A DNA stretch of 36,433 nt, from the NCBI GenBank assembly GCA_016744875.1, contig JADGDL010000021.1, positions 1 to 36,433 on the forward strand, written 5' to 3'. The stretch comes from Sulfurovum sp. (lineage in GTDB: Bacteria > Campylobacterota > Campylobacteria > Campylobacterales > Sulfurovaceae). Positions within the stretch are counted from its first letter, which is position 1. Every line of letters begins with the position of its first letter. This document shows, one piece after another, positions 15,625 to 24,523 of the stretch. Made by a program: the position numbers and the translations under genes. The notes below the pieces were generated by a model. The model was not told the origin of the DNA. It did not search any database and worked only from the letters and a program-made list of their open reading frames with translations.

Positions 15625-16428
15625 ATGATTAAATTTAGAAAATGGATATATTTAGCGATCTTTTTAATAGGGTTTTATTATATTTTTATCGTTAACATAT
15701 TTGTAACACTTTCCGTGGTAGCTGCTTTATATGTAGCACTTAGACTCTATAAGGTGTATGCTAGACATAAACTCAATAAGTTATCAGGCTCTAAAGCGTT
15801 ATTTAGAGAGAGTAGTTTAGGACATTTTATTGCACTTGTGGCCAAAGTGGCTAAAGCAGATGGTCGCGTCAGTGAGCTAGAAGCACAACTGATAGGTATG
15901 ATGTTTGATGATATCTCTAAAATTTTTATAGAAAAAGAGAAAACAAGAAGTATTTTAAAAGAGATCTTTAATGAAGAAAAGCAGAAAGATGATACCAAAG
16001 AGGTAGCACAATCCTTAAACAAACTACTAGGACGTAGCATCTTAAAGCGTAGACAGTTTGTAGAGTTTTTAATCCAACTTGCCTTTGTCGATGATGGACT
16101 TAGTTCCGATGAGGATAAGGTCTTGCGTGTTATTGTGACTGAGTTAAATATAGCACTTAGTGACTATGAGGCTATCTTACATAAATTTGAGAACATGACA
16201 AAGAGCCAACCTCAAACTATGAGCATGGAAGAAGCTTATAAAACCTTAGGTGTACATCCAAATGATGATTTTAATACTATCAAAAAGACCTATAGAAATC
16301 TGGTTAGAGAGTATCATCCTGATATCATGATAGCACAAGAGAAAGATGCGGCTTACATAGAAGAAGCAACAGCTAAAATGCAAGAAATAAATCAGGCTTA
16401 TCAGGTTATCAAAGAGGCAAAAAAATAG
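15625..16428 (+). CDS. Membrane-anchored TerB/J-domain co-chaperone (DjlA-like)
   Basis: 267 residues. A hydrophobic N-terminal anchor (about 8-42) may span the membrane once or twice. Residues about 65-190 match the TerB/DjlA central domain (FIALVAKVAKADGRVSELE, then FVEFLIQLAFVDDGLSSDE). A C-terminal J domain from about 205 has MSMEEAYKTLGVHPNDDFNTIKKTYRNLVREYHPD, with the HPD tripeptide needed to stimulate DnaK ATPase. This is the DjlA order: anchor, TerB, J domain. It is expected to recruit DnaK to the inner membrane. It ends 6 nt before the convergent pseudouridine synthase gene. Confidence 0.9.
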   Translation: MIKFRKWIYLAIFLIGFYYIFIVNIFVTLSVVAALYVALRLYKVYARHKLNKLSGSKALFRESSLGHFIALVAKVAKADGRVSELEAQLIGMMFDDISKIFIEKEKTRSILKEIFNEEKQKDDTKEVAQSLNKLLGRSILKRRQFVEFLIQLAFVDDGLSSDEDKVLRVIVTELNIALSDYEAILHKFENMTKSQPQTMSMEEAYKTLGVHPNDDFNTIKKTYRNLVREYHPDIMIAQEKDAAYIEEATAKMQEINQAYQVIKEAKK

Positions 16429-16434
16429 CTCTTC

Positions 16435-17016
16435 TTAGTAATCAATATTTTGAATAAGCATTCTCTCTTCTTCTAATGATAGGTAACGCCACTTACCGCT
16501 TTCGATCTTGGGTTTAAAACTGCCAATACTGATTCGTTTCAATTCCAAGACCTTTAAGGGCGTCCCAAATTTTGGGTCTTTGAGTGCCCCAAAAAGTCGG
16601 CGAATATGACGATTTTTTCCCTCGTCGATCACTATGCTTAGCTTTGTTTTTGCGCCACCCATACCTATTTTTTCGATCTTAAGAGCTTTGAGGAGACCGT
16701 GCCTGCTTTCCACGCCTTTCATTGCCAGCGCGACATGTTCGTCTGTTACATGGCCCCTGACCCATATCTCGTATACTTTAATGCAACCTCCAGGTTTGGT
16801 CAATGCGTTTCCGATTTTACCGTTGGTTGTGAAGAGTAGAAGACCCTTAGATTCTAGATCAAGGCGTCCAATAGGCATCCATCCGTCATGAAAAACCCAA
16901 TCGGGCAAAAGATCATAAACTGTTTTTCGACCAAGTTCATCAGATCGTGTGACCACATAGCCTTTTGGCTTATTGAGTGCTAACAGGTTTTTCGAATCAT
17001 ATGTTGTGCTATCCAT
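16435..17016 (-). CDS. RluE/RluB-type 23S rRNA pseudouridine synthase without S4 domain
   Basis: 193 residues of the RsuA family: LLALNKPKGYVVTRSDELGRKTVYDLLP, the catalytic Asp in PIGRLDLESKGLLLFTTNG, and the conserved end region IVIDEGKNRHIRRLFGAL. The N-terminal S4 RNA-binding domain of RsuA and RluB is missing, as in RluE, so it probably modifies 23S rRNA; the exact site cannot be told. Its ATG overlaps the pxpC stop by one base (TAATG), so it is the last cistron of the epimerase/5-oxoprolinase operon, an unusual partner for those genes. Confidence 0.87.
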   Translation of the reverse strand: MDSTTYDSKNLLALNKPKGYVVTRSDELGRKTVYDLLPDWVFHDGWMPIGRLDLESKGLLLFTTNGKIGNALTKPGGCIKVYEIWVRGHVTDEHVALAMKGVESRHGLLKALKIEKIGMGGAKTKLSIVIDEGKNRHIRRLFGALKDPKFGTPLKVLELKRISIGSFKPKIESGKWRYLSLEEERMLIQNIDY

Positions 17017-17936
17017 TAGTTGTATTCCTTAGATAATGTCTGTTGATTAAAAAAATAATTATATACCTTCATTTCTTCTTGAGCATCTCCAATAGAGATA
17101 GCTTCAAACATTACTTTATCCCCTATGGGTAATTGAGACAATTTAAAACAATCACTCGGTAGAACAGAGCCTATCTTAGGATATCCTCCTATAGTTTGTC
17201 TCTCTTTGAGCAGAATGATAGGTTGTCCATCCGGGGGTATTTGTACGGCACCAAAAGTGATGCCTTCTGAAATGATGCCTCCTTTTGAGGGTATCATTGC
17301 TTCACCTTGGAGTTTATAGCCCATACGATCTATCTGTGGTGTGAGGGTGTAGGTGGTAGAGAAGAACTTCTCTTTTTGTCCTTCTGTGAAGTAATCATGT
17401 TGGTAGCTTAGTACGATGCGTAGTGTGAGGTGGTCAAGGTAGTTTGGTATGTACTTTTCTTGTACACGTTTTACCCATATATTTGGGCTCTTGGTAAAGG
17501 GTAGGGTGTCACCAGCTTCTAGTTTTTTACCTTTATGCTCTTTGATCGTAGCGGCATAGCTCTCTTGGTACTTCGGTACATGAAATCCACCCTTGACTGC
17601 CAGGTAGGCTCTCATTCCTGAATGCTTTTTCTCAAAAGAAAGTATGTCATTTTCTTGTATGTGATGTGTTTGCCAGATGGGTTGAGTGATACCATTAATG
17701 CGAAAGTCTAGATCTGCACCACATACAGCTATCGTGGTTTGTGCTGTTGCTAGAAGTTTGAGTCCGCTTAGGAGTATTTCTAAAGCGTTTCCATCTATCT
17801 CATTTAGTAGTTTTTGGCTCCATCTGTAAGCGTACTCATCCATCGCACCTGAAGGGGTGATACCCAGATGGGTGTATCCTTGGCGTCCTAAGTCTTGTAT
17901 GCCGGAGAACATTCCACCTGAGAGTACTTTAAACAC
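17016..17936 (-). CDS. pxpC: 5-oxoprolinase subunit PxpC
   Basis: 306 residues of the biotin-dependent-carboxyltransferase-like family (KipA/PxpC). Typical features: GGMFSGIQDLGRQGYTHLGITPSGAMDEYA at the start, IAVCGADLDFRING, AYLAVKGGF, IDRMGYKLQGEAM, SEGITFGAVQIPPDGQPIILLKERQTIGGYPKIG. With PxpA and PxpB it forms the prokaryotic ATP-dependent 5-oxoprolinase, opening pyroglutamate to glutamate. The gene overlaps pxpB by 8 nt and the downstream pseudouridine synthase gene by 1 nt. PxpBC relatives in Bacillus were first described as the KipI/KipA regulators; the complete ABC set here favours the enzyme role. Confidence 0.92.
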   Translation of the reverse strand: MFKVLSGGMFSGIQDLGRQGYTHLGITPSGAMDEYAYRWSQKLLNEIDGNALEILLSGLKLLATAQTTIAVCGADLDFRINGITQPIWQTHHIQENDILSFEKKHSGMRAYLAVKGGFHVPKYQESYAATIKEHKGKKLEAGDTLPFTKSPNIWVKRVQEKYIPNYLDHLTLRIVLSYQHDYFTEGQKEKFFSTTYTLTPQIDRMGYKLQGEAMIPSKGGIISEGITFGAVQIPPDGQPIILLKERQTIGGYPKIGSVLPSDCFKLSQLPIGDKVMFEAISIGDAQEEMKVYNYFFNQQTLSKEYN

Positions 17937-18540
17937 TTATGAACCTCACACTGTCACCTATTTCAAACTCTTCAAAGTCATCAAATTCTGTATGTCCAAT
18001 GATGTTCCATCCTCCAGCACTTTCTTGTGGATAAACGGCTGTTTGAGACTCTGCTATGGCAACACTTCCTTTAGGAACTTTAGCTCTTGGATTTGCAAGT
18101 CTTGGTGTGGCTATTGCATCATCTATACTGGCCAAATAAGCAAATCCAACTATGAAACCTATGGCATAGACTCGGTAGGTTTTAGCAGTATGTTTAGCTA
18201 TCACTTGAGTGGATGTGAGACCGTGTAATTTAGCTACATATTCAAGGTCTAAACCTTTGGTATAGTCTACAGGTATATCAATTGTCTTACCTTGTATTGT
18301 GCCCTTGGTGTGGGCTGTAGAGAGGATGATATCTTTTACTTTTGTCTTAATAGTTTCATCATTATATTTGTTAATATTATATTCTATCAATATGGAATGA
18401 TAGGAGGGCGTTAGGTTGATAATATTTTGTAGTGATTTTAGTGCATTATAGGCATGTTGTACTTTGTCTAGAACCTCTTCGCAGATACGTTCTTCAAAGT
18501 AAAGTATAACAGAGTCAACAGAAGCAGTTTCTATCTTCAT
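17929..18540 (-). CDS. pxpB: 5-oxoprolinase subunit PxpB
   Basis: 203 residues of the KipI/PxpB family: the N-terminal half is divergent (ASVDSVILYFEERI, then LKSLQNIINLTPSYHSILIEYN), and the cyclophilin-like C-terminal half has the conserved IPVDYTKGLDLEYVAKLHGLT, YRVYAIGFIVGFAYLASI, RLANPRAKVPKGSVAIAESQTAVYPQESAGGWNIIG. It pairs with PxpC in 5-oxoprolinase. Start and stop are both in overlaps (ATGA with pxpA, 8 nt with pxpC), implying stoichiometric synthesis. Confidence 0.92.
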   Translation of the reverse strand: MKIETASVDSVILYFEERICEEVLDKVQHAYNALKSLQNIINLTPSYHSILIEYNINKYNDETIKTKVKDIILSTAHTKGTIQGKTIDIPVDYTKGLDLEYVAKLHGLTSTQVIAKHTAKTYRVYAIGFIVGFAYLASIDDAIATPRLANPRAKVPKGSVAIAESQTAVYPQESAGGWNIIGHTEFDDFEEFEIGDSVRFISV

Positions 18541-19265
18541 AGTTGATACAGGGCTTGTATGAGTGTGAGAGCATGGGCATTGTCACCATGTACACAAAGT
18601 GTATCTGCATGAAGAGAGAGTTTTTTACCATTTATACTTTCTATGATCCCTTCGTTATGTAGCAGTTTGGCTCTTTGTAGTACCTCTTCTACTGAATTAA
18701 GTACGGCACCTTCTTCTGAACGTGGTACGAGGTTTCCATCATCCTGATAAGCTCTATCTGCAAAAACTTCATAGAGTAGTGAAACATCATACTTACCCGC
18801 TATTGATGCAAACTTTTCATTTTGAACGTTAGAGAGTATCATCAGTTTGATGTTCTTGTCATACTTTGAGACTGCTTTAGCTATGGCTTTAAATACCTCA
18901 AGATCTTTCATCATAGTATTATATAATGCGCCATGGGGTTTAATATAACTCATTTTTACACCATAACTTTGACACAGTGCATCTAAAGCACCACACTGAT
19001 AAATTATAAAAGAGACTATCTCTTCAGTGCTACATTGCATTTCACGTCTGCCAAAACCCTCAAGGTCAGGGTATGAGGGGTGTGCTCCAATGTCTACAGC
19101 GTTTGCCTTTGCATTTTTTATACTCTTATGCATGATCACTGGATCTCCTGCATGAAATGCACATGCGAGGTTAGCCATGTCGATGTAAGGCATGATCTGC
19201 TCATCTAAGCTTATATCTAAAGCCTCACCCATATCACAGTTAAGTTTTATGCGTTTAGCTTTCAT
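18537..19265 (-). CDS. pxpA: 5-oxoprolinase subunit PxpA (LamB/YcsF family)
   Basis: 242 residues of the LamB/YcsF family. The N-terminal IKLNCDMGEALD, the region ANLACAFHAGDPVIMHKSIKNAKA, IGAHPSYPDLEGFGRREM, YIKPHGALYNTMMKD and SLHADTLCVHGDN carry the conserved acidic and His residues. It is the subunit of the PxpABC complex assigned to ring handling of 5-oxoproline. The start lies inside the last 11 nt of the epimerase gene, so it depends on that gene's translation. Confidence 0.93.
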   Translation of the reverse strand: MKAKRIKLNCDMGEALDISLDEQIMPYIDMANLACAFHAGDPVIMHKSIKNAKANAVDIGAHPSYPDLEGFGRREMQCSTEEIVSFIIYQCGALDALCQSYGVKMSYIKPHGALYNTMMKDLEVFKAIAKAVSKYDKNIKLMILSNVQNEKFASIAGKYDVSLLYEVFADRAYQDDGNLVPRSEEGAVLNSVEEVLQRAKLLHNEGIIESINGKKLSLHADTLCVHGDNAHALTLIQALYQL

Positions 19266-20328
19266 AACTCACACCTAGCCCTAGTTCATCTGAAAGCAAA
19301 ATCTCACTTTCATTAAATTGTATACTCGTTTTTACCGGATGTGATGCCAAAAGACTTACAGCATCGAGATCTAACATTGTAATGATGTCAGCTTTAGCAG
19401 AAGCCACATGTACACCGGCAGCTACTGATATAGGACCTTCGAGCATACAGCCTATCATACATTTGACACTAAATTCTTTAGAAAGGTCAGCTAGTTGAAG
19501 TGCCTGGCTTATACCTGCTGTTTTTGCCAGCTTAATGTTCACATAGTCTATGGCTTCCATTTCAAGCAGTCTACGTGCATCTTTTACGGAAAATATACTC
19601 TCATCTGCGAGCAGGGGAGTTTGTACTCTTTCTTTGATGTACTTAAGTCCCTCTATGTCATCCGCTGCGACAGGTTGTTCTATGAACTCTGCAATGATGT
19701 CCTGTTTTTCTAAAGCATGAAGAAGTTCTACACTTTCCTGTGCTGACCAGCCTTGGTTCGCATCGAGTCTTAGTTTGATATGTTTGTCTAAATCATCATG
19801 TATGGCTACCACACGTTCCACATCTTTCTTTGGATCATCACCTATTTTTATCTTGAGTGTATCATAGCCCAAAGCCACGGCATCTTGGCTATCTGTAATC
19901 ATCTTCTCTATCTCACCCATACTTATGGTAATGTCTGTGTTAAATGCCGTTTTAGTCCCACCCAACATACGGTATAGAGGTAGTTTAGAAGCTTTTGCCT
20001 TTAAGTCATATAAAGCAATTTCAAGTGCAGATTTAGCTGTGGTATTTTTTAATATTAAAGAATATACTAATCCTAAAATGCTCTCAAAATCTTCTATCTC
20101 TTTGCCTATAAGTTGTGGCTTTATATACTCAATAGTTGCCACCATAGACCCCATAGTCTCTCCAGTGATCACAGGAGTCGGCGCACCTTCACCATACCCC
20201 ACAGTTCCATCATCACATTCTATGATAACAACGAGGTCTTCAAGAGTATCAACACGACGCAAAGAAGTAATGAAAGGGTTTTTAAGTGGCGCTTTGAGGA
20301 TTTGGGTTCGGATATCTGTGATTTTCAT
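19255..20328 (-). CDS. Dipeptide epimerase (L-Ala-D/L-Glu epimerase type), enolase superfamily
   Basis: 357 residues. An N-terminal capping domain is followed by the barrel with the MLE-subgroup catalytic residues: Lys159 and Lys161 in LKIKIG, Asp189 in RLDANQGW, Glu217 in FIEQPV, Asp242 in LLADES and Lys266 in NIKLAKTAGI. The DLD motif (320-322) near the C-terminus is the substrate-binding Asp-x-Asp of dipeptide epimerases. It likely converts L-Ala-D-Glu from murein to L-Ala-L-Glu, releasing usable glutamate after peptidase action, which fits the following 5-oxoprolinase genes. Specificity for other dipeptides is possible. It starts 38 nt after the hydrogenase large-subunit stop; TACAAT five bases before the ATG may be its own promoter. 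Confidence 0.88.
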   Translation of the reverse strand: MKITDIRTQILKAPLKNPFITSLRRVDTLEDLVVIIECDDGTVGYGEGAPTPVITGETMGSMVATIEYIKPQLIGKEIEDFESILGLVYSLILKNTTAKSALEIALYDLKAKASKLPLYRMLGGTKTAFNTDITISMGEIEKMITDSQDAVALGYDTLKIKIGDDPKKDVERVVAIHDDLDKHIKLRLDANQGWSAQESVELLHALEKQDIIAEFIEQPVAADDIEGLKYIKERVQTPLLADESIFSVKDARRLLEMEAIDYVNIKLAKTAGISQALQLADLSKEFSVKCMIGCMLEGPISVAAGVHVASAKADIITMLDLDAVSLLASHPVKTSIQFNESEILLSDELGLGVSYES

Positions 20329-20366
20329 AGTGTATTGTATCTAAACGGAAGTAATTAATTTACACT

Positions 20367-22040
20367 TCATAAATTATTTACTTTATATTCAGCAATGGTC
20401 TTTCCTTTTATATCCATCACATGTACTGCACATGCCAGACAAGGATCAAAAGAGTGTACCACACGTAATATCTCTAAAGGATTAGAAGGATCATCAAGTT
20501 TTATCCCTATCATAGATTCTTCATAAGGTCCTCTTTGTTTGTTATCACAGGGGGAAGCGTTCCATGTGGTTGGGGCTATGACCTGATAATTGTTTATCTT
20601 TGACTCCTTTATGTCTATAAAATGAGACAATACACCTCGGGGCACTTCATATACTGCATTTCCTCTTGCACTTTTTTCCAAACTTTCAAATGAATATTTT
20701 GTCCATGTCTCTTCATTGTAATATTTGATATTTTCTATCAGGTCACTGATAAAATCAAAAATATATTCATTACATATCTCAGCTTCTATGGCTCTTGTCA
20801 CTGTTCTTCCTATCGTAGAAGAGAAGTCGATGAGTTCTAAACTGTATTTATCCATCCACTCCTGCATTACAGGTTTAATAACAGGTGACTCTTGAAGATA
20901 TCCTACGATCATACGGGCAAGTGGACCAACCTCCATTGCTTTACCTTTATATCGTGGTGATTTTATCCAGGAATACTTACCTTCTGTCTTTAAACTTCCA
21001 TCATCATTGAGATCTGTATAAAATGGTTCAGTGCTGCTCTCGTAAAGATCTGTTATCTCTCCTTCATACCATGAGCGGTTGACATGTTCCGTGATATGCT
21101 CTATCCCAAAAGGCTCCAATGCATCAAAGTGATGATCAAAAACAACACCTGATTCAAAAAGCATCTGTTTTTTACCAAAGGTATATCCGCCGGTTGCCAA
21201 GAAATTTCCAAGACCTCTTCCTTCACCTTGCTTCATACCATCCATATAAGCTTTGGTGACCATATGTATATCAGGAAGATATGCATTTTGTATAAACTCT
21301 CTTGTCTCTTTCATGATAAACATAAACTGGTTGAGCCTGTCAGGGTTCAGCATATCTGCTACAGAAGTGACACCTCCTACCACTAAATTTTGCGGGTGGG
21401 GTGTTTTACCTGCAAAGATCGCTATAGCTTTTCCCAATTCCCGTTGGATATGTAAAGCTTCAAAGTAGTGGTTCATGTGTATTAAATTCTCTTCGGGTGT
21501 GAGTTTGTAAGCTTCATGACCCCAATAGCCATTGGCAAATAGCCCGAGTCTCCCCGCAGATATAAATTTTTTGAGCTTTTCTTGCACTTCTCCCAAATAG
21601 CTTGCTGAACACTTAAATGGATTCTGAGAATGTGCTTTGGCGACATCTACAGACTTTAAGATATCTGCCTCTATCGCTTTTGTGACATCTACAAAATCCA
21701 AAGAGTGCAGATGATAATAGTGTACTACATGATCTTGGACAAAAAGACTAAGTGTGGTCAGGTTACGAATGATCTCTGCATTATCTACAGGGATAATCTC
21801 ATAAGCATTCTCAACAGCAGAAACAGATGCACGATAATGTACATTGGTACATACTCCACAAATTCGTTGTGCGATCAGTCCGGCATCTCTTGGGTCACGA
21901 CCTTTTAAAATGATCTCAATTCCCCTAAAGAGCTGCCCTGAAGCCCAGGCATCTTGTACCACATTATCTTCATCTATTTCTACTTCAATGCGCAGATGCC
22001 CTTCAATTCTTGTAATAGGATCTATAACGATCTTTTTCAT
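20367..22040 (-). CDS. [NiFe]-hydrogenase large subunit, cytosolic uptake type (HupL-like)
   Basis: 557 residues. The catalytic cysteine pairs are present: RICGVCTNVH (Cys61, Cys64) near the start and DPCLACAVH (Cys534, Cys537, His540) near the end. After His540, 17 residues remain; they should be removed by a maturation protease once Ni is inserted. VDPITRIEGHLRIE and the long middle match the full-length catalytic subunit rather than Complex I or group 4 relatives. It oxidises or produces H2 at the Ni-Fe(CN)2CO site. Its ATG overlaps the stop of the fused small subunit by ATGA. No signal peptide partner exists, so the enzyme is cytoplasmic. No hyp maturation genes or protease gene occur in the window. 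Confidence 0.94.
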   Translation of the reverse strand: MKKIVIDPITRIEGHLRIEVEIDEDNVVQDAWASGQLFRGIEIILKGRDPRDAGLIAQRICGVCTNVHYRASVSAVENAYEIIPVDNAEIIRNLTTLSLFVQDHVVHYYHLHSLDFVDVTKAIEADILKSVDVAKAHSQNPFKCSASYLGEVQEKLKKFISAGRLGLFANGYWGHEAYKLTPEENLIHMNHYFEALHIQRELGKAIAIFAGKTPHPQNLVVGGVTSVADMLNPDRLNQFMFIMKETREFIQNAYLPDIHMVTKAYMDGMKQGEGRGLGNFLATGGYTFGKKQMLFESGVVFDHHFDALEPFGIEHITEHVNRSWYEGEITDLYESSTEPFYTDLNDDGSLKTEGKYSWIKSPRYKGKAMEVGPLARMIVGYLQESPVIKPVMQEWMDKYSLELIDFSSTIGRTVTRAIEAEICNEYIFDFISDLIENIKYYNEETWTKYSFESLEKSARGNAVYEVPRGVLSHFIDIKESKINNYQVIAPTTWNASPCDNKQRGPYEESMIGIKLDDPSNPLEILRVVHSFDPCLACAVHVMDIKGKTIAEYKVNNL

Positions 22041-24463
22041 AAGTCTTCCTCGTCTTCAAGCATTCTGTTATTAGCATATTTGTCAAAAGCGATCTTACCT
22101 TCACCGCAGGCGATGCAACCATGTCCTGCTTGAACAGGCCAACTGGTACCTTCATTAAATTTCGCAAGTGAGCAGTTGAGATGTGCATAAGGTCCTTTAC
22201 ATCCCATGTGGAAGAGACACCAGCCATTTTTAGCACCTTCATCACCCCATTCTTCAACAAACTCATCCATATCGAAATGACCACGACGCTCACAATTATC
22301 ATGGATCCGGTAAGAGTATGCCCATAATGGACGATTCTTTTCATCAAGTTTTGGCAATTCATCAAACATTAAAAAGTGAAGGAGTGTACCTACTATATTG
22401 ATGGGGTTTACCGGACATCCGGGAAGATTGATGATGTCATCACGTCCCAAGGCTTCACTCACACCCACTGCACCCGTAGGATTGGGTGCCGCAGCAACTA
22501 CGCCGCCATCCAGAGCACAACTTCCTATGGCAAATACAGCCATAGCATCTTTAGCTACACGTTTGAGCAGTGCTTCTCCCGTTTCTCCCTTTGCACCTAT
22601 ACGAAGGAATTTACCTTCAAGTCCCAAAGGTATGGCACCCTCAACCATGAGAATATACTTATCATTCTTTATCACTGAGTCCAGTGCATTTTCAGAGTTG
22701 TCACCTGAGGCTGCCATGAGAAGTTCATGATAATCCAAAGAGATATAATCCAGTATAAGGTCTTCCACAGAGGGATTTACATTTTTGATAAAACCTTCGG
22801 AGTTACCTGAACAATCGGCTAATTCTAGCCAGATTATAGGTACTTTATTGAGATGTTTTACACCATCTTTAACAAGATATTCAAACTCTGGGTGTAACTT
22901 CATCTCAGCAGTTAACATGGAAACCCATTGGTTAAACTCTCTGTTCTTATCAAAGATCTCCAGTGCACTCTCAAGGTTGTCTGTACTTATTTCATTGTGT
23001 GGGTGCAAGGAATTGTATTTATTGATGCGTGCTTGTACTTTGGCATATTCTGCCTCTTTTTCTTTTTTCTTGCGTTCTTCTTTTAAACGTTTTGCTTCCG
23101 CAGGATCTACAGGCGTACTCTTAATAAGGTCAGAGATCATCATCTTACATCGTCCACAGACCCGTCCGGCTTTTGAAAGGGGCTTTAACTCAGAAAATGA
23201 GGTTAGGGCATTTGTTTTGATCATATCAACAAGATCAAGTTCATACGTACCCGTACAGCTACAGATCAAAGGTCCTCGTTTACCTACAAGACGATGGTCA
23301 TAAAAATAAGAGGGGTCAACATCCTCTTCTTTTTCCATCATAGTTGAAAGGTGTAATAAATCGATGTTTGTATTGATACCGATAAACCTTAACAGTTTAT
23401 TCTCATTAACGATGTACTGATCTATCCTGTTTTCTTCTTTGTTAGAGATCAATATCTTTTCATTCTTCTTATTTTGGGGATCGTAAGAAGGTGAGGTAAC
23501 ATCATTAAGCATAAATGCACCTACCTTTAATGCATCTATAGAAACATCTCTCTTGAATGGTTCATCCATCTGGTCTAAAATAGTAGTAACGGCAATATCA
23601 CTTTGGCGTGTACATGATTGCACATGTGTAGCTATATATCCACTCTCATTGATCTGAGCAGCTTCACCTACTACATAGATATCTGGATCAGAAGAACGCA
23701 TTGTTTCATCAACCAGGATACCTTTTTGTGTTTGTAGAGACTCTTTGGCAAAGTCAATATTGGGGGAAATACCTATGCCAAAAACGATGAAGGGGTTTAC
23801 GATAGTTGTTTGTTTGGTTATGACTTTCGTGATAACATTGTCATCTAACTCTTTGTCTATGATCTCATCACCATAGAGTATCTTTACTCTTGGGTCTTCT
23901 GTAAAAGCTGTGTGCATTAAAGTGATCATGTTTTGATCTATACTTTTGTCGTAGAGATAATTACCTCGAGAGATAATCGTTATGCTTTTAGGCTCGTCCA
24001 TGCTAATGAGCGTATCAAGAAGTTCCAGGCCTATGGGACCAACACCAACGATTACTACATTTCTATCTTTGATCTCTTTTCTAATTGCATAACTGTCATC
24101 TGCAGAACGAAAAGTAGAAATGTTTTTTAATGTATCAATAGGAAAGAGAGTTTTAGGTTTTGATCCGGTGGCGATAATAAGTGTGTCATATTTAAAAATG
24201 GCATGTTCTGAGATAACGAATTTTGACTGCTTATCTATGGAAGTTATAGCAGTATTGAGTTCAACGTTCACTGTGGAGTCAAGTTCTAAGGTTATATCAC
24301 TTAAAGGGGCGCTATTATCGACAAGTCTACACAAATGTATTCTGTCATAAGGAAGGTAAGACTCATCAGTAATGATGAGTACATCAGCTCTAGGATTTAA
24401 CTCTTTTATCTTATTGGCAGTATACACTGAAGCAATACCACCACCTACAATAACGATTCTCAT
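22037..24463 (-). CDS. Fused FAD/NAD(P) oxidoreductase - BFD [2Fe-2S] - [NiFe]-hydrogenase small subunit
   Basis: 808 residues from ATG 24463 (GGAG five bases upstream). Residues 1-300 are a two-dinucleotide oxidoreductase like the front of NirB or rubredoxin reductase: IVIVGGGIAS for FAD, VVIVGVGPIGLELL for NAD(P), DPDIYVVGEAAQ closing the FAD site. About 395-450 is a BFD-like domain with Cys401, Cys403, Cys436 and Cys439. A charged helical linker (452-485) leads to a complete hydrogenase small subunit from about 540. Proximal-cluster ligands are Cys551, Cys649 and Cys683, with Asn554 where Cys is usual. Distal ligands are His721, Cys724, Cys749, Cys755; medial ligands are Cys764, Cys783, Cys786. 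No Tat signal. Inference: electrons pass from H2 through the clusters to flavin and NAD(P) in one chain. The next gene (large subunit) is coupled. Confidence 0.92.
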   Translation of the reverse strand: MRIVIVGGGIASVYTANKIKELNPRADVLIITDESYLPYDRIHLCRLVDNSAPLSDITLELDSTVNVELNTAITSIDKQSKFVISEHAIFKYDTLIIATGSKPKTLFPIDTLKNISTFRSADDSYAIRKEIKDRNVVIVGVGPIGLELLDTLISMDEPKSITIISRGNYLYDKSIDQNMITLMHTAFTEDPRVKILYGDEIIDKELDDNVITKVITKQTTIVNPFIVFGIGISPNIDFAKESLQTQKGILVDETMRSSDPDIYVVGEAAQINESGYIATHVQSCTRQSDIAVTTILDQMDEPFKRDVSIDALKVGAFMLNDVTSPSYDPQNKKNEKILISNKEENRIDQYIVNENKLLRFIGINTNIDLLHLSTMMEKEEDVDPSYFYDHRLVGKRGPLICSCTGTYELDLVDMIKTNALTSFSELKPLSKAGRVCGRCKMMISDLIKSTPVDPAEAKRLKEERKKKEKEAEYAKVQARINKYNSLHPHNEISTDNLESALEIFDKNREFNQWVSMLTAEMKLHPEFEYLVKDGVKHLNKVPIIWLELADCSGNSEGFIKNVNPSVEDLILDYISLDYHELLMAASGDNSENALDSVIKNDKYILMVEGAIPLGLEGKFLRIGAKGETGEALLKRVAKDAMAVFAIGSCALDGGVVAAAPNPTGAVGVSEALGRDDIINLPGCPVNPINIVGTLLHFLMFDELPKLDEKNRPLWAYSYRIHDNCERRGHFDMDEFVEEWGDEGAKNGWCLFHMGCKGPYAHLNCSLAKFNEGTSWPVQAGHGCIACGEGKIAFDKYANNRMLEDEEDL

Positions 24464-24523
24464 CACCACTCCAGTAAATTTATAGTTTTTTCACCTTAGT
24501 TTCTATGACTATTTTAGCATAAA

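Noticed and set aside
22003..22365. Minus-strand 120-aa open frame overlapping the hydrogenase small-subunit end
   Set aside because: It lies across the coupled hydrogenase genes in another frame and has no recognisable features.
22830..22845. Missing proximal Cys as a sign of an inactive hydrogenase
   Set aside because: All other cluster ligands and both active-site Cys pairs are intact, and CSGN is remembered from functional group 2 small subunits.
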